From positions 6,218,501 to 6,282,500 of the forward strand of contig JAXDDX010000011.1 in the NCBI GenBank assembly GCA_034670405.1: 64,000 nt of DNA, read 5' to 3'. The stretch comes from Hoplostethus atlanticus. Its lineage: Eukaryota > Chordata > Actinopteri > Trachichthyiformes > Trachichthyidae. The notes under the pieces are model-generated. The model was not told where the DNA came from. It searched no databases and saw nothing but the letters and a program-made list of their open reading frames with translations. Numbering within the stretch: position 1 is the first letter of the stretch; each line of letters starts with the position of its first letter. The position numbers and the translations under genes are program-made. Positions 37,301 to 42,244 of this stretch are shown piece by piece.

Positions 37301-38940
37301 GTCCTTCCTCTGTACCACCCGAAGAGCTGCTTGAGCTGCCACCGCTGCCTATGCTGCCCTGCTGGAGGACGAAAGACAAGGAAGAGTGACAAGAGTACTC
37401 ACAATCACTATTAAATCTTTAGAACATCTTCAATTAGCCTTTGCAGTGATCTCCAGTCTGGGCGTTTTCAAAATGGCCACATTCATTAAGTCATTCAATT
37501 TATCTTCTTAACATAATAATAATCCTATTCTTGCCCAAAGCCTACCTGTTTGGAGGGACAGATGCTCCTCGCCCCCTCTCCACCAATCTCATTCCTGAAG
37601 CAGGGACAGCTGAGCACCAGGTCATTGCTCTTGTCATCGCCAGGGTCCAGGGCAGGGTTTGTGCTGTGTCCTCCTCCTGTCCCTTCCTTAGTGCTCAGCT
37701 CCTCTTGTGAGCCACAGGGTGACCCATATACTCCACTCTGATTGGAGGAGAGGGAGGAAGTGGCCGAAGCAGAGGCAGCAGCAGCAGCAGAGGCACCGGT
37801 AGTGGTATTCTTGCGTTTGGCCCCGGATTGTCGACTCTGGACAGCCTCATTGAGGTCAAAGAGCAGAGACTGGATGTCAAAGTGGGCAAAGCCTTTCTGG
37901 CACACCCAGGGTTTGGGAGAGGGGCCACTCTCGTCACCTTTGCCCCCATCCTCTGCATCCGAGCCAGCTCGGGATGAGTCGCCCTCCACCTTGACACTAC
38001 GCAGCTTGCGGAATATTGACTCTCCACCTGTCTCAGACTTTGACCTCCTCTTCAAATGCTTCTCTCGTTCCTTAAGGCGGCTGGCGGGGCTGCCTCTGGC
38101 TGGACCTAGGGGCCCATCGGGCAGGTCCAAGGCAGCCTGTTTGATAGGGGCCACAGTAAGGAGCTCGCCCAACCTCTCTGGAGCTGGGCTGCGCTGATCG
38201 GGGGCCTCGGAGGACTGGTAACCCTTTAGCATGTCAAAGAAGCTCTCTCCCGACACCCCATGTTTATCTATAGACGAAGTGCTGCCATATTCGCGGTGCA
38301 TGGGTGTCCACCCCGAGAAAGACCAGCCCTCGCTGCCGTCCCCATCTAGTTCACTGATGGTTATATCGCTGTTACTGCGTTGGCGGATACGCCTCATGCC
38401 TTTGCGTGGTGAGCCCAGATAGCCATCTGGTGACAGGAAGCGATTGTCTTTACCCTTGCTCTGCATTTTGTTCTTCAGAGTGTTGTGGATGTTACGCAGC
38501 ATGGACGAGTCCTGTGGGCTAATTAGGTGGCCTAGCTTGGCTGACAAATTACTGTGGGCTGTGACGGCTGACATCCCGCCAACTCCTCCTCCCCCCCCTC
38601 CACTTACTCCTCCTCCAACTCTTTCTCTTTCTCCACTTCCTGATCCTGAAGAGCTGGTGTTAGTGGAGCTGGGCGAGTCAGCTTCTACAGTGATATGCCA
38701 AACACCTCCTCCTCCCCCATCCTTTCTCGGGGGCCAGTCGGCCACACGGGCACGGACCCCCATCTTGGGGACACCAGGGTTGGTGCCTGTGGTAGAGGAG
38801 GAGGAAATGTGAGCACTCTCGCTGCGGGGTGGTGGTGCCCCGCCGTTGGGCAGTCGCAGACGGCGGGTGTAAAACTCATCGGTGGCAGGCACTGAGCCCC
38901 CAACAGAGCGCTCTGTCTGGGAACGCTTCAGACTGGTCAT
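1697..38940 (-). CDS. sipa1l1: sipa1l1: signal-induced proliferation-associated 1-like protein 1 (SPAR), 22 coding exons
   Basis: SIPA1L1 is a postsynaptic scaffold that stimulates GTP hydrolysis by Rap and shapes dendritic spines (family knowledge). All 22 exons below have GT-AG borders on the minus strand, phases agree at every junction, and the joined reading frame is 5517 nt, 1838 residues. The assignment rests on the start [56 protein letters not shown], the RapGAP motif [19 protein letters not shown], the PDZ segment [18 protein letters not shown] and the end [12 protein letters not shown]. Compared from memory, the paralogues SIPA1L2 and SIPA1L3 differ at both ends, so L1 is the best fit. 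Introns range from 136 bp to about 5.7 kb. No second gene is seen inside them. Which teleost duplicate this is, if two exist, cannot be told from one window. Confidence 0.95.
1841..2779 (-). other. intron 21
   Basis: No coding sequence. Around 2139-2165 the phrase CTTTATTAGGTACACCT matches the end of a widespread fish interspersed repeat; only a short remnant is present. The exon 21 donor side (2700-2770) is TG/CA-rich. Confidence 0.6.
2780..2858 (-). CDS. sipa1l1: sipa1l1 coding exon 21 (residues 1765-1791)
   Basis: Encodes [18 protein letters not shown], then MLQDDLKK, the first heptads of the C-terminal coiled coil (human KVDQLEGMLKMLREDLKK). Acceptor tgcccag, donor AAG|GTAGGA. Confidence 0.95.
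2859..3465 (-). other. intron 20
   Basis: AT-rich non-coding sequence. A short tandem element (agttaactac) is repeated near 3012-3053. Nothing else recognised. Confidence 0.6.
3466..3574 (-). CDS. sipa1l1: sipa1l1 coding exon 20 (residues 1729-1765)
   Basis: Encodes [20 protein letters not shown], then [15 protein letters not shown]. It joins exon 19 to read FEIQRGF, like human YEVQRASF. The rest is poorly conserved linker. The pyrimidine tract of the acceptor is itself a 65-bp CT microsatellite. Confidence 0.9.
3580..3644. repeat. (GA)n microsatellite forming the exon 20 acceptor tract
   Basis: An interrupted GA run on the plus strand gives, in transcript sense, a CT-rich tract ending 5 nt before the acceptor AG of exon 20. 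Confidence 0.95.
3982..4131 (-). CDS. sipa1l1: sipa1l1 coding exon 19 (residues 1679-1729)
   Basis: Encodes [19 protein letters not shown], then [19 protein letters not shown] and VDVANTFE. Human has [21 protein letters not shown]. Acceptor atttctag, donor A|GTGAGA. Confidence 0.94.
4132..4953 (-). other. intron 18
   Basis: Unique-looking AT-rich sequence. No repeat or coding exon recognised. Confidence 0.55.
4954..5179 (-). CDS. sipa1l1: sipa1l1 coding exon 18 (residues 1604-1679)
   Basis: Encodes [20 protein letters not shown], then [24 protein letters not shown] and [28 protein letters not shown] (1617-1627) and SLPLRRPSYTLG are strongly conserved in mammals. Acceptor ctcctcccag, donor G|GTAAGG. 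Confidence 0.95.
5180..5830 (-). other. intron 17, with duplicated donor context
   Basis: Non-coding. Positions 5712-5735 and 5817-5838 share the core gctagcag/gtacctt-gtc, a short duplication of the exon 17 donor neighbourhood. No other element seen. Confidence 0.55.
5831..5999 (-). CDS. sipa1l1: sipa1l1 coding exon 17 (residues 1547-1603)
   Basis: Encodes [20 protein letters not shown], then [19 protein letters not shown]. The human counterpart contains SKSTIEEDLKKLIDLESP. The acceptor is preceded by a TG run (6002-6028). The donor is AAG|GTACTA, and a near copy of its surroundings lies 103 nt downstream. Confidence 0.92.
6002..6028. repeat. (CA)n abutting the exon 17 acceptor
   Basis: In transcript sense this is a TG run that ends in the acceptor TTAG, with almost no other pyrimidine tract. 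Confidence 0.9.
6029..6455 (-). other. rest of intron 16
   Basis: Non-coding, nothing recognised. Confidence 0.5.
6456..6647 (-). CDS. sipa1l1: sipa1l1 coding exon 16 (residues 1483-1547)
   Basis: Encodes [20 protein letters not shown], then [20 protein letters not shown] and [16 protein letters not shown]. The FYPRQGA-SKYLIGW block is a hallmark of the family. Acceptor ctctctcag, donor AA|GTAAGG. Confidence 0.95.
6727..7779 (-). mobile_element. Tc1/mariner-like element, degraded, minus orientation
   Basis: The ends are inverted copies: cATGCTTGAAAGTTTGTtAACC at the left and its complement near 7755-7775. The left part read on the minus strand recalls the C-terminal end of Tc1 transposases (GGAGAAAATCCCTCC, then decayed TGGCTACAGGAGAAG). 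Remnants of the middle (around 7214-7350) are frame-broken. At about 1.05 kb it is shorter than the usual 1.6 kb, so internal sequence is lost. A close relative lies at 61064-62062. Confidence 0.8.
7990..8888 (+). mobile_element. second Tc1-like element, N-terminal transposase remnant, internally interrupted
   Basis: The left part (AAGTATGTGAACCTCTAGGATAATGACTTC, given here only as positions 8007-8036) and the right end (ttcacaaactttttctcac, 8861-8880) match the family's terminal regions. Bases 8640-8755 encode [19 protein letters not shown], then [13 protein letters not shown], the helix-turn-helix of Tc1 transposase. The catalytic part is missing. About 400 bp (roughly 8160-8560) between terminus and HTH does not look like Tc1. 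Confidence 0.72.
8889..9830 (-). other. intron 15, unassigned stretch
   Basis: Non-coding. Several 70-130-codon open frames lack any recognisable motif. Nothing else supported. Confidence 0.4.
9831..10483. repeat. unclassified interspersed repeat; right part has a second copy at 17455-17600
   Basis: Positions 10316-10483 (from taactgaagta to tttcctttaag) align with 17464-17600 at roughly 75-80 percent by eye: shared blocks include aaggcagattgag, gaaagtgg, aaaaggtaaattac and acttcatcac. Both end in a TTAAAGG-like terminus (minus sense), suggesting a non-autonomous DNA element. The sequence from 9831 to 10315 may be part of the same element or unique. Confidence 0.5.
10552..11102 (-). CDS. sipa1l1: sipa1l1 coding exon 15 (residues 1300-1483), phosphodegron and Gly-Arg-Glu repeat
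   Basis: Starts [16 protein letters not shown], with conserved [24 protein letters not shown] and [26 protein letters not shown] (1361-1366, bases 10902-10919) fits the DSGxxS/T degron class; in mammals SPAR is degraded through Plk2 and beta-TrCP. An insertion of about 28 residues made of imperfect Gly-Arg-Glu repeats (bases 10740-10826) follows MAPSG and has no human counterpart that I recall. Confidence 0.93.
10740..10826 (-). repeat. coding minisatellite (Gly-Arg-Glu)n in exon 15
   Basis: Plus-strand CCCTCCCTC units with a period near 9 bp. In frame on the minus strand they give alternating Gly-Arg-Glu triplets. The coding strand is G-rich with many GGG runs, so G-quadruplex formation is possible. 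Confidence 0.9.
11103..11450 (-). other. intron 14 (348 bp)
   Basis: Non-coding, nothing recognised. Confidence 0.5.
11451..11548 (-). CDS. sipa1l1: sipa1l1 coding exon 14 (residues 1267-1299)
   Basis: Encodes [15 protein letters not shown], then [14 protein letters not shown], matching human VVHLSPNKQG. The junction with exon 13 restores one Glu codon. Acceptor tgtttcag, donor CAG|GTCAGG. Confidence 0.9.
11549..14551 (-). other. intron 13
   Basis: Non-coding, with TG/CA-rich patches (12130-12230, 13610-13750). A 62-bp segment at 13419-13480 has exon-like borders but the wrong phase (see rejected items). No transposon recognised. Confidence 0.5.
14552..14682 (-). CDS. sipa1l1: sipa1l1 coding exon 13 (residues 1223-1267)
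   Basis: Encodes [17 protein letters not shown], then [17 protein letters not shown] and [17 protein letters not shown] is the human counterpart. The acceptor lies about 10 nt from a (TG)n tract of roughly 80 bp. The human region after this (about 45 residues ending VSKVLP) looks shorter here. Confidence 0.88.
14694..14776. repeat. (CA)n next to the exon 13 acceptor
   Basis: About 80 bp of nearly pure dinucleotide repeat with a few CG steps. In transcript sense it is TG and ends 10 nt before the acceptor AG. Confidence 0.97.
14777..15395 (-). other. rest of intron 12
   Basis: AT-rich non-coding sequence, nothing recognised. Confidence 0.5.
15396..15545 (-). CDS. sipa1l1: sipa1l1 coding exon 12 (residues 1173-1223)
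   Basis: Encodes [20 protein letters not shown], then [13 protein letters not shown] and WRQKSMPE. The human equivalent has SSMALARSQ and SPSNLSSSSD. The acceptor is preceded directly by a 50-bp TG-rich run instead of a normal pyrimidine tract. Confidence 0.93.
15550..15600. repeat. (CA)n directly at the exon 12 acceptor
   Basis: A TG-rich run in transcript sense that leads straight into gtaccAG, the acceptor of exon 12. Confidence 0.95.
15601..16839 (-). other. intron 11, right-hand unassigned part
   Basis: No exon seen. A phrase ctttTGGCTTGGTG occurs twice (near 16140 and 16634), hinting at an old duplicated repeat; not classified. Confidence 0.4.
16840..17385 (+). repeat. 3' tail of a LINE or SINE, split by a MITE
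   Basis: Positions 16855-16888 (aagtgccctgggtaccatga, then aaggcactc) and 17347-17385 (attaaagtta(tta)n) together resemble the common fish retroposon tail that ends in a (TTA)n run. They are interrupted exactly by the element at 16889-17346. Confidence 0.65.
16889..17346. mobile_element. TTAA-target MITE with ~150-bp inverted ends (piggyBac or Kolobok type)
   Basis: The 458-bp element starts AGGGGAATTCTGGTATTTTT and ends with the near-complement. Terminal inverted repeats extend about 150 bp (landmarks TACCCCAAAATAGGTAC, GATCTACTGGAG, CAGTCGCGAA on both arms). TTAA flanks both sides (16885-16888 and 17347-17350). No transposase. The intact tail around it confirms both borders. Confidence 0.85.
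17386..17811 (-). other. intron 11, left-hand part with repeat copy
   Basis: Contains the second copy (17455-17600) of the unclassified repeat described at 9831-10483, then AT-rich unique sequence up to the exon 11 donor. Confidence 0.55.
17812..18099 (-). CDS. sipa1l1: sipa1l1 coding exon 11 (residues 1077-1173)
   Basis: Begins [14 protein letters not shown] and continues [17 protein letters not shown]. Conserved [13 protein letters not shown] lies at the end. The middle is Ser/Pro/Thr-rich, like the disordered segment in mammals. Acceptor cctccacag, donor AG|GTAAGG. Confidence 0.94.
18236..18411 (-). CDS. sipa1l1: sipa1l1 coding exon 10 (residues 1019-1077), PDZ second half
   Basis: Encodes [20 protein letters not shown], then [20 protein letters not shown] and [14 protein letters not shown]. 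It completes the PDZ domain (about residues 996-1072). It is separated from exon 11 by only 136 bp. Confidence 0.95.
18412..18808 (-). other. intron 9
   Basis: Non-coding sequence with A-rich tracts (18487, 18768-18789). Nothing recognised. Confidence 0.5.
18809..18907 (-). CDS. sipa1l1: sipa1l1 coding exon 9 (residues 986-1018), PDZ first half
   Basis: Thirty-three codons: [17 protein letters not shown], then [22 protein letters not shown] (1003-1008) is the PDZ carboxylate-binding loop. Both ends are in phase 0, so the exon could be skipped without shifting the frame but would then destroy the PDZ fold. Confidence 0.95.
18908..19254 (-). other. intron 8, start
   Basis: Purine-rich patch (18910-19080), nothing else recognised. 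Confidence 0.45.
19255..20005 (-). mobile_element. third Tc1-like element, truncated
   Basis: On the minus strand 19678-19600 reads [17 protein letters not shown] followed by RSQGYKA, the N-terminus of a Tc1 transposase. 19450-19320 reads [20 protein letters not shown] then a decayed LYGHT segment. The terminal repeat ttctggccagga lies at its 5' end (about 19980-20005). Catalytic residues and the other terminus are not visible, so it is a dead fragment of about 0.75 kb, broken between its pieces. Confidence 0.78.
20006..21315 (-). other. intron 8, middle, with CA and GT runs
   Basis: Holds (CA)n at about 20800-20863 and (GT)n at 20991-21033, otherwise unassigned sequence. Confidence 0.6.
21316..21540. 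mobile_element. hAT-type MITE, 225 bp
   Basis: Terminal inverted repeats CAGTGGTCTCC and GGAGACCGCTG. The flanks acttagac and actgagag agree at 6 of 8 positions, consistent with a decayed 8-bp target duplication typical of hAT elements. No coding capacity. Confidence 0.7.
21541..21907 (-). other. intron 8, end
   Basis: Non-coding, nothing recognised. Confidence 0.45.
21908..22487 (-). CDS. sipa1l1: sipa1l1 coding exon 8 (residues 792-985), end of RapGAP and linker
   Basis: The largest internal exon. Conserved motifs are [69 protein letters not shown] and [13 protein letters not shown], ending VVKRLE. This completes the RapGAP domain and the linker before the PDZ. The donor GAG|GTTAGA is the weakest of the gene (T at +3). 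Confidence 0.95.
22488..24816 (-). other. intron 7, right of exon 8
   Basis: Unassigned non-coding sequence. Purine-rich patch at 24460-24600. No repeat family named. Confidence 0.45.
24817..24980. repeat. (GT)n followed by AT-rich palindromic run
   Basis: (GT)n at 24817-24865 and an alternating TA tract at 24941-24980 that can form a cruciform. Confidence 0.9.
24981..26084 (-). other. intron 7, middle
   Basis: Unassigned AT-rich sequence without a supported feature. Confidence 0.4.
26085..26121. repeat. (CA)n microsatellite
   Basis: Dinucleotide run with a short GCGC lead. Confidence 0.95.
26290..26900 (-). mobile_element. LINE reverse-transcriptase fragment (L2/CR1-like)
   Basis: Read on the minus strand with frame changes: [17 protein letters not shown], then [40 protein letters not shown] and [20 protein letters not shown] with LQIVHN. 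This is the thumb side of a non-LTR reverse transcriptase. The catalytic box reads YADN instead of YADD. It is frameshifted several times and lacks both ends, so it is dead. Confidence 0.8.
26901..28165 (-). other. intron 7, left of exon 7
   Basis: Unassigned. The stretch beside the exon 7 donor (28085-28165) is CA-rich in transcript sense. Confidence 0.45.
28166..28323 (-). CDS. sipa1l1: sipa1l1 coding exon 7 (residues 740-792), RapGAP catalytic Asn
   Basis: Begins [20 protein letters not shown]. By family knowledge the Asn of HIGND (here N748) is the Asn thumb that Rap GAPs supply to Rap in place of an Arg finger, so GAP activity should be intact. It continues [20 protein letters not shown] and PCSDNTSYS. 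Donor AG|GTGAGA in phase 2. Confidence 0.96.
28324..29030 (-). other. intron 6
   Basis: Non-coding, nothing recognised. Confidence 0.5.
29031..29134 (-). CDS. sipa1l1: sipa1l1 coding exon 6 (residues 705-739), RapGAP
   Basis: Encodes [20 protein letters not shown], then [19 protein letters not shown] matches L1 rather than the NNRQQ I recall in L2 and L3. The acceptor is cttccag; the donor CAG|GTACAT lies directly before the catalytic segment of exon 7. Confidence 0.95.
29468..30133 (+). mobile_element. LINE fragment: endonuclease C-terminus joined to 3' tail
   Basis: 29481-29830 encodes [20 protein letters not shown], then [29 protein letters not shown] and [14 protein letters not shown] and SDHN are motifs of the AP-type endonuclease of non-LTR elements. 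Shifted frames carry on to [11 protein letters not shown] (29878-29910). The next bases jump to the 3' tail (cccctggggatcaataaagta plus a TATC run), so the reverse transcriptase is missing. Family is probably jockey/L2-like. Confidence 0.82.
30089..30133. repeat. (TATC)n tail of the LINE
   Basis: About eleven TATC units directly after aataaag, the usual position of a LINE 3' tail repeat. Confidence 0.95.
30236..31400 (-). other. intron 5, unassigned stretch with GACAGA repeat
   Basis: Nothing coding. An imperfect (GACAGA)n run lies at 31026-31069. Confidence 0.5.
31402..32372 (-). pseudogene. unrecognised, protein-like open frames, probably a decayed gene fragment or element
   Basis: Two minus-strand open frames, 103 codons (32372-32061) and 87 codons (31665-31402), look more protein-like than chance: balanced composition with short segments such as [46 protein letters not shown] and [16 protein letters not shown] do not recognise a family. 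The stretch between them is frame-broken but keeps similar character (IYDHVLVV). It could be the remains of a host gene copy or of an unknown mobile element. Confidence 0.25.
32700..34163 (+). mobile_element. endogenous retrovirus fossil (LTR, tRNA-Leu primer site, gag-like start)
   Basis: Parts seen: a 5' LTR end with a TATA-like box near 32860 and AATAAA near 32883; the terminal CA at about 33022; a primer-binding site TGGTGTCAGAAGTGGGAT, complementary to a tRNA-Leu 3' end; a gag-like stretch beginning MGKSQSK, a typical myristoylation start; and a second copy of the LTR end at 34033-34163. The element is broken and carries no recognisable pol or env. The two end repeats are nearly identical over about 130 bp, so it is probably young. 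Confidence 0.75.
34289..34351. repeat. (GT)n beside the exon 5 donor
   Basis: About 63 bp. In transcript sense (CA)n begins 16 nt after the donor of exon 5. Confidence 0.97.
34368..34542 (-). CDS. sipa1l1: sipa1l1 coding exon 5 (residues 647-705), start of RapGAP domain
   Basis: Encodes [20 protein letters not shown], then [11 protein letters not shown] and [18 protein letters not shown]. This is the RapGAP N-terminal portion and nearly matches mammalian SIPA1L1. The donor A|GTATGT is followed after 16 nt by a roughly 60-bp CA run (minus-strand sense), an unusual position discussed in the findings. Confidence 0.95.
34543..34957 (-). other. intron 4
   Basis: AT-rich non-coding sequence, nothing recognised. 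Confidence 0.5.
34958..35146 (-). CDS. sipa1l1: sipa1l1 coding exon 4 (residues 584-646)
   Basis: Sixty-three whole codons. Conserved motifs are [31 protein letters not shown] and [21 protein letters not shown], the segment just before the GAP catalytic domain. Both ends are in phase 0 (acceptor ttcccag, donor GGG|GTAAGG). Confidence 0.95.
35147..36799 (-). other. intron 3
   Basis: No exon or named repeat. A short CTG run at 35593-35609 and small CA runs at 35955-35995 and 36712-36733. Confidence 0.5.
36800..36930 (-). CDS. sipa1l1: sipa1l1 coding exon 3 (residues 540-583)
   Basis: Translates to [20 protein letters not shown], then [10 protein letters not shown] and [11 protein letters not shown], the conserved lead-in to the RapGAP region. 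Acceptor tccttcag, donor GAG|GTACGG. Confidence 0.95.
37139..37361 (-). CDS. sipa1l1: sipa1l1 coding exon 2 (residues 466-540)
   Basis: Encodes a Gly/Ser stretch, then the conserved VAVLEAPKD, the segment ending [17 protein letters not shown], and the first base of a Glu codon. The acceptor is a tandem CAGCAG (NAGNAG), so the exon may start at 37361 (extra Gln) or 37358. Both keep the frame. The donor is AG|GTGAGC. Confidence 0.92.
37546..38940 (-). CDS. sipa1l1: sipa1l1 coding exon 1 (residues 1-465)
   Basis: This exon holds the start codon (A at -3, a good context) and the Ser/Gly-rich N-terminal region. Conserved SIPA1L blocks seen in order are [126 protein letters not shown] and [12 protein letters not shown]. 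Poly-Gly and poly-Ala tracts (for example around residue 115 and after TTTGAS) are additions I do not recall in human. The exon ends CAG|GTAGGC in phase 0. Its 5' UTR continues to an acceptor at 39079. Confidence 0.95.
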
Positions 38941-39079
38941 GATGGAGCCAGGAAGAGGGTATGGGGAGGGGGATTGAATGGGAGAGATAGGGGTGTGGGA
39001 TGGGAGGGGGGGTGGGGACTCAGATGAAGGTCAGCATTCCACCCACTGAGGAGAGGAGAAAGAATCTCATGGACACATG
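38941..39079 (-). other. sipa1l1: sipa1l1 5' UTR part of coding exon 1, with two upstream ORFs
   Basis: A strong acceptor (pyrimidine tract, then CTACAG) places the exon's 5' border at 39079. The leader holds two upstream ATGs: a minimal ORF, Met-Cys-Pro-stop, at 39067-39078, and a 16-codon ORF at 39020-39070 that overlaps it through ATGA. Both end before the main ATG. At least one further 5' non-coding exon must lie to the right. Confidence 0.7.
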
Positions 39080-39678
39080 CTGTAGGAAGAGGAAAAGAAA
39101 AGAGAACATATGAGCAGGGCTAATGAAAAGGAATAGAGAACCAAGATTGGTAGCAGTTAAACCTATGAGTCTCCAGTATTACAATACATATTCTAAAGCT
39201 TTTGCAATAATGATGAGGTGGTTTATACCACCTACTAAAATACTGGGCAAGGCGACAAAAGTTCTCCTAATGGTAAAAGATTTACCAAAAAAGTTTGTGT
39301 ACATTATTTCTTGCATTTACGATACCTATTAAGCTGGAGCTTAATGGAGAGAAAAGGGGTGGGACAGTAGAGGTTCACGGTGGTTGGCGGTCTCTAAAAG
39401 ATGGTCTGCATTGCGGCCACACTAGAACTGAACTGAACTCAATCTGGAATGGACCAGCTCAGCAGCTGAGAAGATAGACAGAAAGGAGAAAAGAGAAATA
39501 AGAAAACAGTGAAGAGGAAGGGAAGAGGAACAGAGAGAGAGAGATTCGAAGACAATATCATAACAGACCTAGAAACCCTCATCTCAGATACTTGGACTGC
39601 CAGTAAAGTACAGTAAACAATGGGAAACTACATCATTATCAAGGCATGTAAAAGCATATTCATAACATGTACAAACAA
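39080..39678 (-). other. intron upstream of coding exon 1
   Basis: Purine-rich sequence up to the exon 1 acceptor. No 5' exon or promoter recognised. Confidence 0.4.
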
Positions 39679-39838
39679 GCAGTGGTTAGAGAGACCAACC
39701 AGAGAGACCAACTGCAAGGTCACAGGTTTGATCACCAATGTTTTTAACAACAGCCACGACATTGAACCTCTTCCTGTTAACTACTTGTAAATCATTCTGG
39801 ATAATAATGTCAGCTAAATGCCTAAAAATGTAAAATGT
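39679..39838 (+). mobile_element. tRNA-derived SINE
   Basis: The head (agtggttagag ... ggtcacaggtttgatcacc) keeps A- and B-box-like sequence of a tRNA-derived SINE. The tail (aatcattctggataataatg, then tcagctaaatgcctaaaa) is the L2-type tail shared by many fish SINEs. Diverged but both parts are present. Confidence 0.75.
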
Positions 39839-40522
39839 ACTATATCTAGTGCCTTCAGGATTTGTTTCTAGTCGTCATGGCTTTCTTGTTCCTACCACTG
39901 AGAAAAACATCACAGGTTCAGAAATATCTACTGAACTGTCCAAGATCTTGGGAATATCCCATGCAAATTCAGTTTCAAAGTAGATTTCCCCTTTAAAGGT
40001 TCAATAGATTACAAACTAATATATGAATGGATAGAATCAACATCACCACATCTGTAGGCTACATTAGGGGTGTATGCCTTTCATGTGTATGGGCACCACA
40101 ATAACCAATTGACTCTTTATTTCACAATTAACAGTTGCATGTGTAAGTTAAAATACTACTAAACATACTAAAAGGAAAGCTGATTGAAAGTGTAGGTATG
40201 CCAACAAAGTTCATTAAATCAATCAAAAATAATTTAACACTAAAAACCCTTAGAGAGTTGAGACAGCGGAGACAAGAGGACAATACTTTAAAAACTTAAG
40301 ATACTTAGAAGACAATACTTCAGTAACAGGTTAGGCTTCTGCTTTCCGTGATGGTGAAGTAGCTCGCTCTTTTAGACCACACTGTGTCACCATGGTGATA
40401 AGGTTAGAGACTTATGCATATTTGTGTGTGTTTACAAGCACAACCTCCTCTGTGCATTGCTCTCTAGGTAACCCACTGACCCCTGACTAGTACTAAAAAC
40501 AAACTATCTGAGGCATCACTCT
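39839..40522. other. unassigned non-coding stretch
   Basis: AT-rich, nothing recognised. Confidence 0.4.
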
Positions 40523-42244
40523 CAGGGTTCAAAACTGCCACCAAATTGGTCGCATTTGCGACCTTTTTTTGGGTAATGCGATATACAATTTGAATGGGTC
40601 CATTGGTGCCAGTAAAAAAGTTTTACCAAAAGTTTATTTTTATTTGGCCCACCATAGTCTAATTTGTCCCGCCACAGTTTCATAATTAACCGAAAATATT
40701 TGTACTCTTCTCATAATAACATAAAAGATCTCTAACGTTGTGTTTTGCGCCGTTGCTTCAGCAAAGCATCTCTCACTCCCAGTCAGTCAGCCCCTCCTTC
40801 CCCTGCTGTACGCGCGCACTGGAACATTCCTGGCTGCATCCGAGACACCAAGGCATTTTGAGGACACAACATCGTTTGAGTTAACTGGAGATGTCGATAA
40901 ACTTGCGGCCGCGGTATCTCTCTCTCTCACAAACACATTGACAACGGACCCGTCTGTGAATAGCCCCTCCTCTCTGAGGCTACATCCACACTAATAACTT
41001 TTCGTTTTAAAACGCGTTATAGCACCGAAATCTCCGTCCATAAAAACGCATATCACCTTACCATTCACCTACACTGGCCATGCGCGTGCCGGTGTAAACA
41101 GGAAGCAGATTGTCTGCTCTGCTTAGTTGCAGAAAATACCGTTATGGAGAACAGCAATGGCGAAAAGTAAGAGCAGATGTGTCTTTGTTTGAACGGACGT
41201 CGAGGTGGAACTGTTACTGAAAGTAACAAACGAGTATAAGGCGGTAAACGCGGCGGAGAGTATAGATTGGGAGTCGTCGCAAAGCAAATGCAGCGACATA
41301 TTACCGCGGTACCAGGAGCACAATCCATCTCCAGGGAAGGATACGTCTGACTGATAAGACCCAGTCAGAAAGCGGACGTGGCTCTCCCACAGCAGCCAGC
41401 TAGGGCAGAAGAACAGGTGAGATAGACAGCAAACACAGAGAGATGTAGCAGCAGGGTAGAGAAGACTCATTTCTATTCTTCTGTGCCTGTATATATTTTG
41501 TTATGTGTTTGACACAACGTGAAGCAATTGAGCTGTATATATTGTTATTTGTCACAAAGTACTTGGCAATTAAAATATTGACAGTGGAGCACCTTTATAT
41601 ACAGTATTATTTAATAATTATTTTAAGAAAGTGTGTGTAGCAAGATGGAGAAATATTTACACAGTTGTAACGTTACGGTAACGTAACAAATTTGTTTACA
41701 AGAGCACAAAGTTCTTCATAGATCTAGCCTCTTAATTTTGCTCTCAAAGTGCGCCAGATTGTTGCATTTAACTTTAAAATGTACAAAACTTTCTTGCGGG
41801 GGAGCATGCCCCCGGACCCCCCTATAGGGTCCGAGGTCCACCCACCACAGTCTCTCAAAATCCTGTATACTGCATAGCCTACACATCGTCTTTCTATTTC
41901 ACATTGTCGTGTTTCTAATAGAGCACAGTAGAGTAAAGAGAACAGTTATGTCAGCCACTGTCTTCAGAAAAAAAGGAATCTGAAATAAAAACATTTTGCA
42001 CTTTATTTCTCTCAAGTCACAGTCAATCTTTTCAAATCAATGTAAGAACAGGGGTTGCTAATTTAAAAGATGGGTAGTCATCAGCCTGTGTGGAATGCGA
42101 GTACATAATGGGACACAAAGGTCAGGTCATTATTGCCGCGCAGCATCAAAACAAATGGTGCGACCAAATGATGTGCTGGTGCCACCAACTGAAAAAGTTG
42201 GTAGCACCAGTGCCACCAGTGGAAAATGTTAGTTTTGAACCCTG
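40523..42244. mobile_element. hAT-like non-autonomous element, 1.7 kb
   Basis: Bounded by inverted ends CAGGGTTCAAAACT and AGTTTTGAACCCTG. The subterminal parts also mirror each other (gccaccaa, ttggtcgca versus ggtgcgaccaaa, gccaccaac). It contains GC-rich internal blocks (41800-41850, with ggggagcatgccccc) and a segment starting aggctacatccacac (40977) known from other fish repeats, so it may be composite. No transposase seen. Confidence 0.65.

Noticed and set aside
37742-38197. Plus-strand frame rich in Glu and Ala.
   Set aside because: Antisense of the poly-Ala and Ser tracts of exon 1.
39679-39740. tRNA gene candidate (box-B-like ggtttgatcac).
   Set aside because: No cloverleaf can be drawn, and the L2-type tail shows it is a SINE.
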